From DASTGO01 sp035719045 (GTDB lineage Bacteria > Actinomycetota > Actinomycetes > Actinomycetales > Kineosporiaceae), in the NCBI GenBank assembly GCA_035719045.1, contig DASTGO010000074.1:1-40219 (forward strand): DNA of 40,219 bases. The letters are read 5' to 3'. The position numbers were made by a program, and so were the translations under genes. Every line of letters begins with the position of its first letter. The first letter of the stretch is position 1. This document shows, piece by piece, positions 1-8,652 of this stretch. Below the pieces are notes generated by a model, which was not told the DNA's origin, ran no database searches, and was given only the letters and a program-made list of their open reading frames with translations.

Positions 1-54
1 GGGATCGGGACGGGGCTAGGCGGAGGTGACCGGACGGTCACGCCTCGCGAAATA

Positions 55-82
55 CTTAGCCAAGGTAATGAGTTAGGCTAAG
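55..82. promoter_or_regulatory. Inverted repeat, probable MarR operator
   Basis: Perfect 7-bp arms CTTAGCC (55-61) and GGCTAAG (76-82) are separated by 14 bases and end one base before the ATG of the MarR-family gene at 84. The stretch is much more AT-rich than its surroundings. MarR dimers bind such palindromes and often repress their own gene. No Shine-Dalgarno sequence precedes the ATG, so the transcript may be leaderless and the operator would cover the promoter -10 region. Autoregulation is inferred. Confidence 0.55.
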
Positions 83-83
83 C

Positions 84-641
84 ATGATGAACGCCACCGC
101 CGACCCCGCACGCCGTTCCGGGACCGCGCCCGGTGCGCCCGCCGCACAATCCCCGGCCCGGCCGTCCGCACAACCCTCCGCCCGGCCGTCGCCGGAACCG
201 GCCCGCCGCCGCCCGGGTGAATGCCGGCCCGCATCGCTGGCCGCCGAACTGCGGGTGTCCCTGATGCGCACGGTCCGCCGGTTGCGGGCGGAGAAGTCCG
301 ACCAGGACCTGTCCGACAGCCAACTGTCCGTGCTCTCGGTGCTGGACCGCCAGGGCCCGATGACCCCCGGCGAACTGGCCGAGTTCGAACGGGTGCAGCC
401 GCCGTCGATGACCCGGACCGTGGCCGCGCTGGCCGAGCGGGGACTGGTCACCAGGGCGGCGCACCCGGTGGACCGGCGGCAGGTGGTGATCACCCTCTCG
501 CCGTCCGGGACCGGGGTCGTCCGGGAGACCCGCCGCCGCCGGGACGCCTGGCTGGCCCGCCGGCTGGCCGAACTCACGCCCCGGGAGCGGGAGGTCCTCG
601 CCGAGGCCAGCACCATCCTGAGGAGGATCGCCACCGCGTGA
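84..641 (+). CDS. MarR family transcriptional regulator
   Basis: Winged-helix regulator of 185 residues. The first 50 residues are an Ala/Pro/Arg-rich, low-complexity tail that is unusual for MarR proteins. The core follows: a dimerisation helix near residue 52, the recognition helix region with PPSMTRTVAALAERGLV, and the wing with DRRQVVITLS, both hallmarks of the family. The start is the first of two adjacent ATG codons; no ribosome binding site is visible, which fits a leaderless message. Its stop overlaps the GTG start of the MFS exporter, so the two are probably co-transcribed, with the regulator controlling the exporter in response to a small ligand that cannot be named from sequence. 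Confidence 0.9.
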   Translation: MMNATADPARRSGTAPGAPAAQSPARPSAQPSARPSPEPARRRPGECRPASLAAELRVSLMRTVRRLRAEKSDQDLSDSQLSVLSVLDRQGPMTPGELAEFERVQPPSMTRTVAALAERGLVTRAAHPVDRRQVVITLSPSGTGVVRETRRRRDAWLARRLAELTPREREVLAEASTILRRIATA

Positions 642-2191
642 GTCCCGTCTTCCGATCCCTGCGCAACCCGAACTACCGGCTGTGGGCGGCCGGCGCCCTG
701 GTGTCCAACACGGGCACCTGGATGCAGCGGGTCGCCCAGGACTGGCTGGTCCTCACCGTGCTCACGCACAACTCCGCGCTGGCGGTCGGGATCACCACCG
801 GCCTGCAGTTCGGCCCGGTGGTGCTGCTGGCGCCGCTGGCCGGGACGGTCTCCGACCGGCTGGAGCGCCGCCGGGTGCTCCTGGGCACCCAGACCGCCTC
901 CGGGGTGCTGGCGGCGGTGCTCGGACTGCTGGTGGTGTTCCACCTCGCCCAGCTGTGGCAGGTGTATCTGCTGGCCCTGCTGCTCGGCTGTGTGGCGGCG
1001 GTGGACGGGCCGGCCCGGCAGGCGTTCGTGTCCGAGATGGTCCCCACCGAGGACCTGCCCAATGCGGTCGGGCTGAACAGTGCCTCCTTCCATGCCGGCC
1101 GGCTGATCGGTCCCGGGTTGGCCGGGCTGCTGATCCACTGGTTCGGCACCGGGCCGGTCTTCCTCATCAATGCCGCCACCTTCGGGGCCGTGCTGGTCTC
1201 GCTCACCCGGATGCGGGTCGACCGGCTGATCCCCGCCCCGCGGGTCCCGCGTGGCCGGGGCGCCACCCGGGACGGGCTGGCCTACGTGCGGCACCGCCCG
1301 GACATCCTGCTGCTGCTGGTGATCGTCGGACTGGTCGGCGCCTTCGGCCTCAACTACCAGATCACCACGGCCCTGATGGCCCGGCTGGTCTTCCACAAGG
1401 GGTCCGGGGAGTACGGGCTGCTCGGTTCGGTGATGGCGATCGGCTCCCTGGCCGGGGCGCTGCTGGCCGCCCGCCGGGAACACCCGACGCTCCGACTGGT
1501 GGTCACCGCGACCGCCGCCTTCGGGCTGTTCAGCGGGATTGCGGCGCTGATGCCGAGCTATCCGCTGTTCGCGGTCTCGCTGATCCCGGTCGGGCTGTCC
1601 GCGCTGACCCTGATGACCGCGGCGAACGCCACCGTGCAACTGTCGGTGGAGCCGCAACTGCGGGGCCGGGTGATGGCGCTGTACATGGCCGTGTTCATGG
1701 GTGGGACCCCGGTCGGCTCACCGCTCGTCGGCTGGATCGGGCAGCAGTTCGGCGCCCGCTGGACCATCCTCGTCGGGGCGGTCGTGTCCCTGGTGACCGC
1801 GCTCGGGGCGGCCGGATGGCTGTTGCGGCAGCGGTCCGCCCCCGGGCCGGCTCCCGCCGCCGGCGGGGCGTTCCCCGGATCCGTCGCCCGGTCCGGACCC
1901 GTTGTCCTGCAGGGCGTTGCGGGCCTGGGCGGAGATCCTGGGCGACTCGTCGACGATGTGGACGCCGATCCCTGCGGCCCGCACGGCGTCGCGCAGGACG
2001 AGGGTCAGGACCTCGTACTCCAGCGACCGTGTGGATCCCGCCCGGTGGACCAGGCCGATGGTGCGCCCGGGGGCGGGCGGGGCCAGCGTTGCCAGCCCGA
2101 CCCCGGCACCGGCATCCCGCCCGGCCGCGCTCGCCGGCAGCAGGGTGGCCCCCATCCCGGCGGCCACCAGGCTGGTCAGCGTGGCCAGTGA
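638..2191 (+). CDS. MFS exporter with run-on C-terminus
   Basis: Major facilitator transporter resembling EntS/MFS_3 drug or siderophore exporters. It starts at GTG 638, overlapping the MarR stop by four bases. The homologous part begins with the cytoplasmic lead-in SLRNPNYRLW, contains the loop DRLERRRVLLG after helix 2 and the C-terminal-half motif LRGRVMALYMAVFMGGTP, and ends with the last helix near base 1845 (about 400 residues, normal length). No stop follows: the frame stays open for about 320 more bases, antisense to oxyR, adding about 110 low-complexity residues. This tail is either a genuine extension or a sign of a lost stop or sequence error. The substrate is unknown. Confidence 0.8.
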   Translation: MSPVFRSLRNPNYRLWAAGALVSNTGTWMQRVAQDWLVLTVLTHNSALAVGITTGLQFGPVVLLAPLAGTVSDRLERRRVLLGTQTASGVLAAVLGLLVVFHLAQLWQVYLLALLLGCVAAVDGPARQAFVSEMVPTEDLPNAVGLNSASFHAGRLIGPGLAGLLIHWFGTGPVFLINAATFGAVLVSLTRMRVDRLIPAPRVPRGRGATRDGLAYVRHRPDILLLLVIVGLVGAFGLNYQITTALMARLVFHKGSGEYGLLGSVMAIGSLAGALLAARREHPTLRLVVTATAAFGLFSGIAALMPSYPLFAVSLIPVGLSALTLMTAANATVQLSVEPQLRGRVMALYMAVFMGGTPVGSPLVGWIGQQFGARWTILVGAVVSLVTALGAAGWLLRQRSAPGPAPAAGGAFPGSVARSGPVVLQGVAGLGGDPGRLVDDVDADPCGPHGVAQDEGQDLVLQRPCGSRPVDQADGAPGGGRGQRCQPDPGTGIPPGRARRQQGGPHPGGHQAGQRGQ

Positions 2192-2875
2192 GGCGGTGCG
2201 GGCCGGGTGCGTGGACGAGGCACCGACCCCGCGGCAGACGTCGAGCACCTGGTCGCGCAGGCAGTGGCCGTCGCTCAGCAGGAGCAGTTCCAGGTCGGTG
2301 AGGACCTCGTGCGGGAGGTCCTGCCGTCCGGCCAGTTCGTGATCGGCCGGCACGGCGAGCAGGAAGTCCTCCCGGTACAGCGGCCAGGCGGTCAGGGAGG
2401 CCGGTCCGGGCGGCAGGGCCATCACCGCGACGTCGATCCGGCCGCGGTCCAGTTCCTCCTCCAGCCGGGCGGTCTGGTCCTCCAGCACGTCCGGGGCGCA
2501 CCGGGGCAGGTCCCGGCGCAGGCCCGCCATCAGGGCCGGCAGCACGTAGGGTGCCACGGTCGGGATGATCCCCAGCCGCAGCGGACCGGCGAGGGGACGG
2601 CGCCCGGCATGGGCGGTCCGGGTGACGTCCTCGACGGCCTGCACGGCCTGCCGGGCCCGCTCGGCAACGGCCGCCCCGGTGGCGGTGAGGTGGACCCGGC
2701 GGGTGGTCCGCTCGACCAGCCGCACCCCGAGGGTGGACTCCAGGCCGGCGATCGCCGCGGAGACGGCCGGCTGGCTGATCCGCAGCATGGCGGCGGCGTC
2801 CCGGAAGTTCAGGGTGTCCGCCACGGCCACCAGCGAGCGCAACTGGGGCAAGCTGGGCAATGCAGACCTGTTCAT
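1718..2875 (-). CDS. oxyR: OxyR, LysR-type peroxide-sensing regulator
   Basis: LysR-type activator divergent from ahpC. The N-terminal helix-turn-helix includes SQPAVSAAIAGLESTLGVRL at about residues 34-53. The effector domain carries the redox pair C205 and C214 in the pattern CLRDQVLDVC, with the same 9-residue spacing as C199/C208 of E. coli OxyR, which form a disulfide on oxidation by peroxide. It starts at ATG 2875. The conserved domain ends around residue 320, but the frame remains open to residue 385, antisense to the MFS exporter, adding a Gly/Pro-rich tail. Position and cysteines make oxyR a firm call; the tail may be an artefact of a missing stop. Confidence 0.92.
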   Translation of the reverse strand: MNRSALPSLPQLRSLVAVADTLNFRDAAAMLRISQPAVSAAIAGLESTLGVRLVERTTRRVHLTATGAAVAERARQAVQAVEDVTRTAHAGRRPLAGPLRLGIIPTVAPYVLPALMAGLRRDLPRCAPDVLEDQTARLEEELDRGRIDVAVMALPPGPASLTAWPLYREDFLLAVPADHELAGRQDLPHEVLTDLELLLLSDGHCLRDQVLDVCRGVGASSTHPARTASLATLTSLVAAGMGATLLPASAAGRDAGAGVGLATLAPPAPGRTIGLVHRAGSTRSLEYEVLTLVLRDAVRAAGIGVHIVDESPRISAQARNALQDNGSGPGDGSGERPAGGGSRPGGGPLPQQPSGRPERGHQGHDRPDEDGPAGAELLPDPADER

Positions 2876-2888
2876 AAACGGAGTCTAT
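2874..2888. promoter_or_regulatory. LysR-type T-N11-A box, candidate OxyR operator
   Basis: ATAAACGGAGTCTAT is an imperfect palindrome fitting the LysR-family T-N11-A rule. It overlaps the first bases of the oxyR start codon and faces the oxyR/ahpC intergenic region. Such a site would suit OxyR autoregulation together with control of the divergent ahpC-ahpD genes. Binding is inferred. Confidence 0.5.
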
Positions 2889-3107
2889 CGCCGAGGCCGA
2901 TCTCGACTCATTTCCGTTCTGGACCGAGCAACGGAATGATCGAGGAGCACGGTTCGCCGGGATCGTGTGCCGGTCGGGTGCGATCACCCGGCCGGGTGCT
3001 CCAGTGCCCGCAGCGCGAGACCGACGTCCGCGAAGGCGGGCCATCCCGGCGCTGTCCGCACCGTGCGGCAGGCACGTGTCCGCAACGACCCAAGGAGACT
3101 GAGCTTC

Positions 3108-3689
3108 ATGCCGCTGCTGACCATCGGCGACGCCTTCCCCGAGTACTCCCTGACCGCGCTGGTCCCGGGCGACCTGTCCGCCGTCCAGGCGAGCAGGCCC
3201 GAGGACTTCTTCACCAAGGTCGACTCGAACACCTATGCGGGCAAGTGGCGGGTCGTCTTCTTCTGGCCCAAGGACTTCACCTTCATCTGCCCGACCGAGA
3301 TCGCGGAGTTCGGCCGGCTGAACGGCGAGTTCGCCGACCGTGACGCCCAGGTGCTCGGTGTGTCGGTGGACAACGAGTTCGTCCACTACGCGTGGCGCAA
3401 GCAGCACGAGGACCTCAAGGCGCTGCCGTTCCCGATGTTGTCGGACCTCAAGCGGGACCTGTCCGCGGCCACCGGCGTGCTCAACGGCGACGGTGTGGCC
3501 GACCGGGCGACCTTCATCGTCGACCCCGACGGCGTGGTCCAGTACGTCAGCGTCACCGCCGGCTCGGTGGGCCGCAACGTCGAGGAGGTGCTGCGGGTCC
3601 TCGACGCCCTGCAGACCGACGAGCTGTGCCCGTGCAACTGGCGCAAGGGCGCCCAGACCCTCGACGTCGTCAGCCTGCTGACGGCCTGA
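3108..3689 (+). CDS. ahpC: Alkyl hydroperoxide reductase AhpC (2-Cys peroxiredoxin)
   Basis: Cytoplasmic peroxiredoxin of 193 residues that reduces organic hydroperoxides, H2O2 and peroxynitrite. The peroxidatic cysteine is C61 in FTFICPTE. The C-terminus has C174 and C176 in ELCPCNW, the three-cysteine arrangement known from Mycobacterium tuberculosis AhpC at the same positions. ATG 3108 is chosen because AAGGAG lies at 3092-3097 and because PLLTIGDAFPEY is the usual N-terminus. ahpD follows after 14 bases, and oxyR is divergent upstream, so peroxide induction of an ahpCD operon by OxyR is expected. Confidence 0.96.
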   Translation: MPLLTIGDAFPEYSLTALVPGDLSAVQASRPEDFFTKVDSNTYAGKWRVVFFWPKDFTFICPTEIAEFGRLNGEFADRDAQVLGVSVDNEFVHYAWRKQHEDLKALPFPMLSDLKRDLSAATGVLNGDGVADRATFIVDPDGVVQYVSVTAGSVGRNVEEVLRVLDALQTDELCPCNWRKGAQTLDVVSLLTA

Positions 3690-3703
3690 TCCCGGAGTAG
3701 CTG

Positions 3704-4291
3704 ATGGCTGGACTGGACGAGCTCAAGGAGGCCCTCCCGGGGTACGCCCGGGACCTCAAGCTGAACCTCGGGTCGGTGATCGGCACCTCGACCCTCCCCG
3801 AGCAGCGGCTGTGGGGGACGGTGCTGGCGGTGGCGATCGCCTCCCGCAACGACCGGGTGACGGCGGCCCTGGCGGCCGACGCCCGGGGGCACCTGTCGGA
3901 CACCGCTTTCGACGCCGCTGCCGGGGCAGCCGCGGTGATGGCCCAGAACAACATCTACTACCGGGCCAAGCACCTGCTGTCCGAGGGCGGGATCGAGGGG
4001 TACGACGAGATCCCGGCCCGGCTGCGGATGCAGATCATCGGCTCCAGCGGCGGCGTGGACAAGGCGGACTTCGAGTTCTGGTGCCTGGCCGTCAGCGCCA
4101 TCAACGGGTGCGGGGCCTGCCTGGCCTCGCATGAGCAGGTGCTGCGTGAGGCCGGGGTGCCGCGCGAGCAGGTGCATGAGGCCCTGCGCATCGCCTCGAC
4201 CGTGCACGCCGTGGCGGCCACCCTGCAGGCGCACGACGCCCTGCAGGCGGACGCCGTGGATGCGCCCGTCGTGGACGCCGGGGTCGCCTGA
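3704..4291 (+). CDS. ahpD: Alkylhydroperoxidase AhpD
   Basis: AhpD of 195 residues, slightly longer than the roughly 177 residues of the mycobacterial enzyme. It links AhpC to the lipoamide/dihydrolipoamide system and has weak peroxidase activity itself. The catalytic set is complete: E124, C136, C139 (C-G-A-C) and H143, with spacing identical to E118, C130, C133 and H137 in M. tuberculosis AhpD. It is the second gene of the ahpCD operon and is followed by a strong hairpin. The C-terminus adds a short Ala/Asp/Val-rich extension. Confidence 0.95.
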   Translation: MAGLDELKEALPGYARDLKLNLGSVIGTSTLPEQRLWGTVLAVAIASRNDRVTAALAADARGHLSDTAFDAAAGAAAVMAQNNIYYRAKHLLSEGGIEGYDEIPARLRMQIIGSSGGVDKADFEFWCLAVSAINGCGACLASHEQVLREAGVPREQVHEALRIASTVHAVAATLQAHDALQADAVDAPVVDAGVA

Positions 4292-4315
4292 CCGGTCCCG
4301 GATCCGTTTCACCGC

Positions 4316-4369
4316 ACGGTCCCGCCCACCGAGGTTCCCGATCGGGAGCCCGGCGGGCGGGACCGTTTG
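4316..4369 (+). terminator. Terminator of ahpC-ahpD
   Basis: ACGGTCCCGCCC at 4316-4327 pairs perfectly with GGGCGGGACCGT at 4355-4366, followed by a short T run. A smaller nested palindrome around CCCGATCGGG sits in the loop. It lies 24 bases after ahpD and upstream of the convergent CPBP gene. Confidence 0.8.
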
Positions 4370-4436
4370 CCGTCCTGCCGGTGCGGGGTGGGCGTTCGGG
4401 TGCGTTCGGGTGCGGGACGCGGATCGGACGGGCTGC

Positions 4437-5315
4437 TCAGCGCAGGTGCAGGGGCCCGGCGAACAGGTCGTAGCCCACGAAGCTGACCACGTCGAGCAGG
4501 GTGTGCGCGATCACCAGCGGCATCACCCGGCCCCTGCGGCGGAACCACTCCCCGAAGACCAGGCCCATCACGGCATTGCCCAGGAACGGTCCGAACCCCT
4601 GGTACAGGTGGTACGAGCCGCGGAGTACGGCGCTGCACCCCAGCACGGCCCAGACGGGCAGGCGCAGTTCCCTCAGCCGGGTCATCAGGTACCCGACGAC
4701 CACGACCTCCTCGATCAGCCCGTTCTTCAGCGCCTGGAGGACCAGCACCGGGATGGTCCACCAGTAGGTGTGCAGTGCGCTGGGGACGACGGTCGCGGTG
4801 ATCCCGAGGTGCCGGCCGAGCACGTACAGACCCAGCCCGGGCAGGCCGATCACCAGGGCCAGCAGAGCGCCCTCCGCGAGATCGCGACCGGGGCGACGGG
4901 CGTCCAGGCCGAGACGCCGTGCGCCCGTACGGCCGGCCTCGGTCAGCAACCACAGGGCCAGGGCCGCGGGGACGACGGTGAACACCACGTCGGCGAGCTG
5001 ATAGGCGAGGTCCACGTAGGGGCGCGCGCTGGCCGGGGCGTTGAGCGTGGCGGTCTGCTGTGCCAGGGGTCTGCCTGCGGTGAGTTTGGCGGTCAGACTG
5101 ATCACCGAGTACACCGCGGACTGGCCCAGGGACAGCCCGAGAACCAGCCAGATCTCCTGGATCCGGCGCCGCCGGTGGTAGCTCTCCGCCCGGTCGATCG
5201 CCGCCCGATCGGTTGCCGTCTGCCCGGTCTCCACCGGGTCTGCCGCCGGGGAGTCGCTCGTCCGGCCGGGGTGACCTTCGTTGGGGCTGTTCGCGGGGCG
5301 GTCGGGATCGCTCAC
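4437..5315 (-). CDS. CPBP family intramembrane metalloprotease
   Basis: Multi-pass membrane protein of 292 residues with the three motifs of the CPBP (CaaX protease and bacteriocin-processing, formerly Abi) family: the glutamate pair IEEVVVVGYLMTRL, the first histidine block RGSYHLYQGFG, and the last block VIAHTLLD. In the family these residues form a metal site in the membrane and act on small peptides or prenylated proteins. The substrate here is unknown. The first 45 residues are a polar, probably disordered cytoplasmic tail. The start is GTG 5315, 59 bases from the divergent agmatine deiminase gene. Confidence 0.85.
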   Translation of the reverse strand: MSDPDRPANSPNEGHPGRTSDSPAADPVETGQTATDRAAIDRAESYHRRRRIQEIWLVLGLSLGQSAVYSVISLTAKLTAGRPLAQQTATLNAPASARPYVDLAYQLADVVFTVVPAALALWLLTEAGRTGARRLGLDARRPGRDLAEGALLALVIGLPGLGLYVLGRHLGITATVVPSALHTYWWTIPVLVLQALKNGLIEEVVVVGYLMTRLRELRLPVWAVLGCSAVLRGSYHLYQGFGPFLGNAVMGLVFGEWFRRRGRVMPLVIAHTLLDVVSFVGYDLFAGPLHLR

Positions 5316-5374
5316 CGGGCCATTCTGCGGGTTCCGGTTGGGGGGCGGCCCGCACCGTGCCCTACCGTGACCGG

Positions 5375-6475
5375 ATGCCCGCAGTCCTCACCGGTGAACC
5401 CCGCGCCGACGGCTTCCGGATGCCCGCCGAGTGGGAGCCGCACAGCGGCTGCTACCTGGTCTGGCCGCAGCGTCCGGACAACTGGCGCAACGGGGGCAAG
5501 CCGGCCCAGGCGGTCTGGGTCGAGCTGGCCACCGCGATCTGCGCGGCCGAACCCGTCACGGTGCTGGTGTCCGCGCAGCAGTGGCGCAATGCCCGGGCCC
5601 GGCTGCCGCGGCAGGTCCGGGTGGTGGAGGCCACCACGGACGACGCCTGGGTGCGCGACAGCGGGCCCAGCTTCCTGGTCGACGGCTCCGGCCGGCGGCG
5701 TGCCGTGGACTGGGCGTTCAACGCCTGGGGCGGGTTACGCGGCGGCCTGTTCTTCCCCTGGGACAGCGACGATCTGCTCGGGCAGAAGATCGCCGAGCTC
5801 GAGGGAGCCGACTGCTACCAGCCGTCGATCGTCATGGAGGGCGGCTCCTTCGACGTGGACGGGCAGGGCACCCTGCTGACGACCGAGGAGTGCCTGCTCA
5901 ACCCCAACCGCAACCCGGACCTGTCCCGCGCGCAGATCGAGGGCTACCTGGGTTCGCATCTGGGGGTGGACAACGTCATCTGGCTGCCCCGCGGGGTGTA
6001 CCTGGACGAGACGGACGGGCACATCGACAACTTCGCCCGGTTCGTCGCCCCCGGGGTGGTGGTGCTCAGCTGGACCGACGACACCACCGATCCGCAGTAC
6101 GAGCGGTCGGCGGAGGCGTTGAAGATCCTCCGGTCCGTCCGCGACGCGCGGGGCCGGGAGCTGGAGGTGGTCAAGGTCCACCAGCCGGGTCCGCTGCACC
6201 TGTCCGCCGACGAAGCCGCCGGGGTGGACGTGGTCGCCGGGTCGCAGCCGCGCCGGGCGGGGGACCGGCTGGCCGGCTCCTACGTCAACTGCCTGCTGGC
6301 CAACGGGATCGTCGTCGTGCCGGTGTTCGGGGACCGCCACGACGAGGCCGCCCTGGAGACCTACCGGCGCCTGCTGCCGGACCGCCGAGTGGTGCCGGTC
6401 CCCGGCCGGGAGATCCTGCTCGGCGGCGGCAACGTGCACTGCGTGACCCAGCAGGTTCCGGCCGTCCAGGGCTGA
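5375..6475 (+). CDS. aguA: Agmatine deiminase
   Basis: Guanidino-group-modifying enzyme of 366 residues that converts agmatine to N-carbamoylputrescine and ammonia, the first step of the agmatine route to putrescine. Recognisable blocks are GFRMPAEWEPHSGCYLVWPQ near the N-terminus, WVRDSGPSF, the substrate-binding EGGSFDVDGQGT, TDGHIDN, and GGGNVHCVTQQ with the nucleophile C356. ATG 5375 gives the family's standard N-terminus, although the ribosome binding site is weak. No aguB (carbamoylputrescine amidase) is adjacent, so the partner must lie elsewhere. The substrate call rests on motif similarity; a related arginine deiminase activity is less likely. Confidence 0.93.
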   Translation: MPAVLTGEPRADGFRMPAEWEPHSGCYLVWPQRPDNWRNGGKPAQAVWVELATAICAAEPVTVLVSAQQWRNARARLPRQVRVVEATTDDAWVRDSGPSFLVDGSGRRRAVDWAFNAWGGLRGGLFFPWDSDDLLGQKIAELEGADCYQPSIVMEGGSFDVDGQGTLLTTEECLLNPNRNPDLSRAQIEGYLGSHLGVDNVIWLPRGVYLDETDGHIDNFARFVAPGVVVLSWTDDTTDPQYERSAEALKILRSVRDARGRELEVVKVHQPGPLHLSADEAAGVDVVAGSQPRRAGDRLAGSYVNCLLANGIVVVPVFGDRHDEAALETYRRLLPDRRVVPVPGREILLGGGNVHCVTQQVPAVQG

Positions 6476-6505
6476 TTCCGGCCGTTCCGCCTCGGCCGTG
6501 GGAGC

Positions 6506-8263
6506 TCAGTCCCGCGGATAGTCCTTCTCGGCGTCGCCCAGCAGGTACTCCAGTGCCGAGGAGTCGGCGTGCACCGGCACCTGGGTGGCCGCGGTCAGTT
6601 CGGGGTGGTGCAGGTCGAACGCGGGGGACTCCGACCGGATCCGCGGCAGGGACGGGAAGTTGTGCCGGGGCGCCGGGCAGGGCGTCGCCCATTCCAGGGA
6701 CCGGCCGAAGCCCCACGGGTCGTCGACGAAGACGGTCCGCGGGCCGATCTGGGTCCGCAGCACGTTCCACAGGAACACCAGCACCGAGATCGCCAGCAGG
6801 AACGAGCCCACGGTGGAGATCTGGTTGTACAGCTGGAAACCGTCCTCCGGGAGATAGTCGGCGTAGCGGCGCGGCATACCCTCCACGCCCAGCCAGTGCT
6901 GGATGAGGAAGGTCATGTGGAACCCGATGAACAGGAACCAGAACGCGACCTTGCCGAGCCGCTCGTCGAGCATCCGCCCGGTCCACTTCGGCCACCAGTA
7001 GTGGAAGCCGGAGAACACCGCGAACACCACGGTGCCGAAGAGCACGTAGTGGAAGTGCGCGACGACGAAGTACGAGTCGGTGACGTGCCAGTCCAGCACC
7101 GGGCTGGACAGGATGATCCCGGTCAGGCCGCCGAACAGGAAGGTCACCAGGAAGCCGATGGCGTAGTACATCGCCGCGTCCAGGCTCAGCGAGCCGCGCC
7201 ACATCGTGCCGATCCAGTTGAAGAACTTCACCCCGGTCGGGACGGCGATCAGCATCGTCATGAACGAGAAGAACGGCAGCGCCACCTGGCCGGTGCTGTA
7301 CATGTGGTGCGCCCACACCGCCACCGACAGGGCCGCGATGCTGAGGGTGGCGAAGACCAGGCCGCGGTAGCCGAAGATCGGCTTACGGCTGTACACCGGC
7401 AGTACTTCGGTGATGATCCCGAAGAACGGCAGCGCGACGATGTACACCTCGGGGTGCCCGAAGAACCAGAACATGTGCTGCCACAGCACCGGTCCGCCGT
7501 TGTCGGCGTAGAACAGGTGCGCCCCGAACTGCCGGTCGAGGATGAGCCCCATCAGCGCCGCGGCCAGCAGCGGGAAGGCGAACATCACCAGCACCGAGGT
7601 GACCAGGATGTTCCAGGTGAAGATCGGCATCCGCCACATGGTCATGCCCGGGGCGCGCAGGCAGATGACCGTGGCGATGAAGTTCACCGAGCCGAGGATG
7701 GTGCCGATGCCGCCCAGGGCCAGGCCGGCGGCCCACAGCGTGCCGCCCATCAGCGGGCTGCCGAGGTTGTCCGACAGTGGCGCGTAGGCGTACCAGCCGA
7801 AGTCGGCCGGGCCGTACGGGGTGAGGAAGCCGGCCAGGGCGATCAGCGCGCCGAACAGGAACAGCCAGAACGACAGGGCGTTCAGCCGTGGAAAGGCGAC
7901 GTCGGGGGCACCGATCTGCAGCGGCATGACCGCGTTGGCGAAGCCGGCGAAGGCCGGGGTGGCGAAGAACAGCAGCATCGCCGTGCCGTGCATGGTGAAC
8001 AACTGGTTGTACTGCGTGGGGTTCTGCACCACCTGCAGGCCCGGCGCCCACAGTTCCATCCGGATGACCAGGGCCATCACCCCGCCGAGCAGGAAGAACA
8101 CGAACGAGGCGATCAGGTACATGTACCCGATCTGCTTGTGGTCGGTGGTGGTGAGCAGTTCCAGGACGGCTCTGCCGAGCGGTTTCCCGCGCCGGACTCC
8201 CAGCCTCGGGTCGTCGATCCGGCCCGCCCCCGCGGAGGCAGCGCCGGGCAGGGTGGTGGTCAT
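6506..8263 (-). CDS. ctaD: Cytochrome c oxidase subunit I
   Basis: Catalytic subunit of the aa3-type terminal oxidase, 585 residues, with about 12 membrane helices. It carries heme a, heme a3 and CuB. Visible ligands include the His in FTMHGTAMLL (heme a), the GHPEVYI block with the CuB histidine and cross-linked tyrosine, the histidine pair in WAHHMYSTGQ, and the heme ligands in VVAHFHYVLFG. ATG 8263 is preceded by GAGGAG in a good position; an upstream in-frame extension is rejected because it lacks a ribosome site and family similarity. The gene stands alone, as is common for actinobacterial ctaD, with ctaC, ctaE and qcr genes elsewhere. Confidence 0.97.
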   Translation of the reverse strand: MTTTLPGAASAGAGRIDDPRLGVRRGKPLGRAVLELLTTTDHKQIGYMYLIASFVFFLLGGVMALVIRMELWAPGLQVVQNPTQYNQLFTMHGTAMLLFFATPAFAGFANAVMPLQIGAPDVAFPRLNALSFWLFLFGALIALAGFLTPYGPADFGWYAYAPLSDNLGSPLMGGTLWAAGLALGGIGTILGSVNFIATVICLRAPGMTMWRMPIFTWNILVTSVLVMFAFPLLAAALMGLILDRQFGAHLFYADNGGPVLWQHMFWFFGHPEVYIVALPFFGIITEVLPVYSRKPIFGYRGLVFATLSIAALSVAVWAHHMYSTGQVALPFFSFMTMLIAVPTGVKFFNWIGTMWRGSLSLDAAMYYAIGFLVTFLFGGLTGIILSSPVLDWHVTDSYFVVAHFHYVLFGTVVFAVFSGFHYWWPKWTGRMLDERLGKVAFWFLFIGFHMTFLIQHWLGVEGMPRRYADYLPEDGFQLYNQISTVGSFLLAISVLVFLWNVLRTQIGPRTVFVDDPWGFGRSLEWATPCPAPRHNFPSLPRIRSESPAFDLHHPELTAATQVPVHADSSALEYLLGDAEKDYPRD

Positions 8264-8652
8264 GGGGCTCCTCGTAGCGCCGTGCGGTGTCCGCGCGGTG
8301 GTGGACGCGCTGGTGGTGCCTCGGGGCAGCGGCGCCTGACGGCGGACGCACCCTTCCCAGTTCCTACCCCGGGCATCAAGGGCCCGCACCTTTTGGCTTG
8401 ATCCACCACGGTTTCGGTGATCTTTCGCAGGGGCGGGGGCGGCCTGACCACGGCGGGAGGCTCCAGGCCGACCGGCTTGTGACCCCGCTCACCGTTCCGG
8501 ACGGGCGAGGCGTCCCGGGAGACAGGTGGACCCGCCGTCCGGACCTGGTTCGGTCCGGACGGCGGGTCCGGGTCCAGGGCGGGGGCATCGCCCTGGTGGT
8601 CGTCGGCGAGGCTGCGCCGCAGCCCGGCCCGGTCAGGTCAGGTCAGGTCAGG
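8264..8652. other. Intergenic region between GH5 gene and ctaD
   Basis: This stretch of 389 bases carries no convincing gene. It holds the long hairpin at 8528-8569 and the probable ctaD promoter and 5-prime leader between that hairpin and the start codon. The short GGTCA repeats begin at its right end. I see no clear operator in it. Confidence 0.6.
8528..8569 (-). terminator. Perfect 18-bp hairpin, terminator of the GH5 gene
   Basis: GGACCCGCCGTCCGGACC at 8528-8545 pairs without mismatch with 8552-8569 across a 6-base loop. There is no T run, which is common in high-GC actinobacteria. It lies downstream of the minus-strand GH5 gene and separates it from ctaD. Confidence 0.75.
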
